Program-made: the position numbers and the translations under genes
The notes under the pieces: generated by a model
Told to the model about the DNA's origin: nothing
The model's database searches: none
What the model saw: only the letters and a program-made list of their open reading frames with translations
Source of the DNA: Holophagales bacterium
GTDB lineage: Bacteria > Acidobacteriota > Thermoanaerobaculia > UBA5066
Direction: 5' to 3'
Assembly (NCBI GenBank): GCA_016716705.1
Contig: JADJVF010000002.1
Location: forward strand, 62,001 to 126,000
Length of the DNA: 64,000 nt
In this document: positions 61,463 to 64,000 of the stretch, one piece after another
Layout: every line of letters begins with the position of its first letter
Position numbering within the stretch: the first letter of the stretch is position 1

Positions 61463-63254
61463 ATGCGGCACGCCGTCCCGAAGTCGCTCCTTCTCGCCGC
61501 CCTCCTCGGCGCGGCCGGCTTTGCCGCGCGCGCCCTTCCGGAGCGCGAGAGCCGCCTCCTCCCGGCCAGGGCCGAGCACCCGGAAGGCCGGTTCAAGAGG
61601 GCGAGGGTCCTCGAGTCGCTCCTCGCGCGCGCATCCACCGGTCGCGGTCCGCTTTCCCCCGAGGGGCTCGAGAGGGGCTACGACGTCCTCACCTACGACC
61701 TCGCGTTCGACCTGAACCCCGCCGTCGTCGCCCTCGAGGGGCGGGCCACGATCCGGCTCTCCTCGCTTCGGAACGGCCTCTCGGAGGTTCGGCTGGACCT
61801 CGACGACGCGATGATGGTGCGTTCCGTCGAACGGAACGGGGACGCCCGTCACGTCGTTCTCCGCCGCCGCCGACGTTCTCCGGATTCCGCTCGACCCGCC
61901 CCTCGGCGCCGAGGAACGGACGACGCTCGTCGTCCGCTGGGGCGGCACGCCGCTCTCGGGGGGCGCGCTCTCGTTCTGGACCGCCCCTTCGAGCGGCCCG
62001 GCCGTCTCCTCGCTCGCCGAGCCGTTCGACGCCCGGACGTTCTGGCCGTGCGTCGACGATCCGGCCGACAAGGCGGTGACGACGGTCGCCGTCACCGTCC
62101 CCGAAGGGTACGTCGCCGCCTCGGCCGGCCTCGGCGCCTCCGCGCCCGCGGCCGAGCCCGGAAAGGTGACGTGGACCTGGCGGCTTCCGCAGCCGATCTC
62201 CACCTACCTCGTCTCCATCGCCGTCGCGCGCTTCCAGACGATCTCGGCCGAGTACCGCTCGCTCGACGGGACGCGGACGATGCCCGTCGTCGGCTACGTC
62301 CTCCCGGAGCACGCGGCCATCAACCGGTCGCGGGTGGCGTCGATGGTCGGCCACCTCGAGGTCCTCGCGTCCCTCTTCGGCGAGTACCCCTACCTCGACA
62401 CGAAGTACGGGATCGTCGAAGGGAGCTTCTCCGGGGGGATGGAGCACCCGACGATCACCCTCATCGGAGCCTCGCTCCTGGGGAATGCCTCCCGCGACCT
62501 GACCAGCCTCTTCGTCCACGAGCTCGCCCACATGTGGTGGGGGGACGAAGTGACGATGCGGACGTGGGACGACATCTGGCTGAACGAGGGGTTCGCAACG
62601 TACGCGGAGGTCCTCTATTTCGAGCGGACCTCGGGCGCGGTTCCCGGCCGGCTCCTCACGACCCGCTACGACGACGGCCTCTACGCGGGCCAGCTCGGTC
62701 CACCGGTCGTCGCTCCCGCCGAGGACCCCTTCCGGTACACCGGCGCCATCTACGAGAAGGGGGGCTGGGTCCTCCACATGCTCCGCAAGGTCGTCGGCGA
62801 CGAGACGTTCTTCGCCGGGCTTCGCGAGTACCGGCGGCGGCACGAGCGCGGGAACGCGACGCGTGCGGACCTGCGCGCCGTCTTCGAGGAGCAGTCGGGC
62901 CGGGACCTGAAGCAGTTCTTCGACCAGTGGGTCGAGACGCCGTACCGGCCCGTCCTCCGGGCCTCCTGGCGCAACGTCTCCGGCGGGAAGGTGGAGGTGA
63001 CGGTCCGGCAGACCCAGGGGCACGCCGTCGTTCACCCGGACACGGCGGAGGGAGACGCCCCCACCTACCGCTTCCCGCTCGTCCTCCGCGTCTTCTCCGC
63101 CACCTCGGTCGCGACGACGGCGGTCGTCGATGTGACCAGAGCGGAAGAGACCTTCACGCTCGCCTCGCCCGGCGGTGCTCCCGCCGTCTCTCTGGTGGTC
63201 GATCCCGACGGCGACCTGCTGAAGATCGTCGAGGCCATCGGCCAGGGCTCCTGA
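61463..63254 (+). CDS. M1-family metallo-aminopeptidase, secreted (frameshifted)
   Basis: ATG with GGAGG Shine-Dalgarno 5 nt upstream. Signal peptide (KSLLLAALLGAAGFAARA). About 596 residues once repaired. The N-terminal M1 saddle domain runs from YDVLTYDLAFDLNPAVVALEG. At CCC 61845-61847 one surplus base shifts the frame; the next frame continues VTSFSAAADVLRIPLDPPLG, FDARTFWPCVDDPADKAVTT and onward. The catalytic domain has GGMEHPTITLIG (exopeptidase GxMEN-like, with His for Asn) and the zinc site FVHELAHMWWGDEV with the third ligand Glu in WLNEGFATYAE. It cleaves N-terminal amino acids, probably outside the cytoplasm. Confidence 0.92.
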
Positions 63255-63263
63255 CGCCCGGGG

Positions 63264-64000
63264 CTACGGCTTCTTTTTCGCGGGAGGCGGCACCGCCCGG
63301 GCGGCCGGCACGAGCGCGTCGAGGACGTCCTTCGCCGCCTGTGTCGCGTTCGTCGGAAGCCCTTCGCCCGTCCCCGGCCAGTCGGCCCACTTCAGCTTCA
63401 CGCCGAGCTTCTCCATGCTCTCCCGCCCCTGCTTCATCCCCTTGAGAAGCGCAGGAGGCGCGCTCTGAGAGACCCCGAGGAAAACGGGCACGCCCCGCAG
63501 GCCCGCGACGGCCGCGGGCGACGAGCCCGGATCGAAGATGCCGCCGACGGAACCGACGGCGGCGAACAGGCCCGGGCTGCGCGCGGCGATCTCGAGGCCG
63601 ACCTTGCCACCGCGACCCGCCCCCACGACGACGACGGGGAGCGTCTGGCTCCCGGCGCGGGAGCGCGCCTCTTTCACGGAGAGCATGACGGCGTCGAGGG
63701 CGCGTCTGGGGGCCCCCCATCCGAAGCGCCGGCTCCCCGACCGCGCGGGTCCTCGCGGCGCCACGAGGAAAAGCCCCCGGGCTTTCGCTTCCGCTACGAA
63801 CGGCCCCGCGATGGACATCGGGTCGGAGTCGATCTCGTGGAGGAGGAGGAGGATCCCTCGCGGGGTGCCGCCCGGCATGATGAACATTCCCTCGCCGACG
63901 ACGGCCGCATCGCCGGCGACCCGGTTCCGCTTCACTCCCTCGACGATTCGCGCGAACTCCGGCCGTCCCCTGAGGCCGGCGAGATCGGTGTCCTTCGCGA
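63264..64000 (-). CDS. Alpha/beta-hydrolase-like protein (5' end outside window)
   Basis: The frame is open to the right edge. The segment before a possible GTG at 63935 (KDTDLAGLRGRPEFARIVEG) reads like the end of a tetratricopeptide/helical repeat region, so the protein probably starts beyond the window. The C-terminal 220 residues resemble a dienelactone-hydrolase/PHB-esterase-like fold: RGILLLLHEIDSDPMSIAGP, a nucleophile-elbow-like VVVVGAGRGGKVGLEIAARS in which the usual Ser position of GxSxG reads Gly-Arg-Gly, and FAAVGSVGGIFDPGS. Catalytic competence is doubtful. Lys-rich end. It is convergent with the aminopeptidase gene. Confidence 0.65.
   Translation of the reverse strand, partial: AKDTDLAGLRGRPEFARIVEGVKRNRVAGDAAVVGEGMFIMPGGTPRGILLLLHEIDSDPMSIAGPFVAEAKARGLFLVAPRGPARSGSRRFGWGAPRRALDAVMLSVKEARSRAGSQTLPVVVVGAGRGGKVGLEIAARSPGLFAAVGSVGGIFDPGSSPAAVAGLRGVPVFLGVSQSAPPALLKGMKQGRESMEKLGVKLKWADWPGTGEGLPTNATQAAKDVLDALVPAARAVPPPAKKKP

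Overview
This is a 64 kb chromosomal window from a very GC-rich bacterium (about 70% GC by eye). I infer an acidobacterium-like, Gram-negative-type organism. The reasons are lipoprotein signals, an outer-membrane lipoprotein-sorting (LolC/E-type) permease, bacterial microcompartment shell genes, many sigma-54 activators, a Calx-beta/beta-helix surface protein, and a ccsA-hemACDBL cluster. No rRNA, tRNA or CRISPR array was recognised. The genus cannot be set from the sequence alone.

Layout. 1-4426 (-): a giant secreted protein running off the left edge, with a beta-helix followed by alternating Calx-beta modules in a 684-bp tandem superrepeat. 4.7-12.3 kb: DUF4342 protein, GAF/adenylate cyclase, methyltransferase, Ntn-hydrolase, DegT aminotransferase, and a divergent pair of a sigma-54 activator and an HD-GYP protein. 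12.5-17.6 kb: ahcY, then a minus-strand operon of ornithine carbamoyltransferase, carbamate kinase and a 5'-nucleotidase-like lipoprotein. 17.7-25.9 kb: LivK-type binding protein, aldo/keto reductase, epimerase-like protein, Ser/Thr kinase, acetyltransferase, OLD-family ATPase, HAD phosphatase. 26.0-32.3 kb (-): a compact microcompartment operon (RpiB-DeoC fusion, BMC-T, BMC-H, BMC-P, aldehyde dehydrogenase, BMC-T, BMC-P, small unknown protein), followed by a REP-associated transposase (RAYT) between inverted repeats. 32.4-38.9 kb: small cytochrome c, LolC/E-carA-aroF operon, three unknown genes, and a MeaB-methylmalonyl-CoA epimerase fusion. 39.0-43.7 kb: GAF/sigma-54 activator, class V aminotransferase, 3-methyladenine glycosylase, DUF3788. 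43.7-44.3 kb: an extraordinary G/C homopolymer block ending in a REP-like palindrome. 44.3-61.4 kb: a DedA-rhodanese protein with an in-frame UGA, then nearly all of haem biosynthesis (hemL, B, D, C, A with ccsA on the minus strand; hemE, hemN, hemH, hemY on the plus strand), interleaved with purK/purE, murF and an EAL protein. 61.5-64.0 kb: M1 aminopeptidase and a hydrolase running off the right edge.

How the genes work together. The microcompartment operon fits sugar-phosphate use: RpiB-DeoC would isomerise and cleave (deoxy)ribose phosphate to glyceraldehyde-3-phosphate and acetaldehyde, and the shell-targeted dehydrogenase would turn acetaldehyde into acetyl-CoA inside the shell. The hem genes take glutamyl-tRNA through to protohaem, with a cytochrome c assembly protein in the same operon.

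Two global features matter for reading the window. About a dozen genes, including essential-type ones, carry single-base frameshifts, mostly at G/C runs, which suggests uncorrected sequence indels. Many genes also have a TAnnnT -10-like hexamer only 6-11 nt before the start codon and no Shine-Dalgarno, which suggests common leaderless transcription. The most striking single observation is the candidate selenocysteine codon, with a bSECIS-like hairpin, in the rhodanese active-site loop of the DedA-rhodanese gene.
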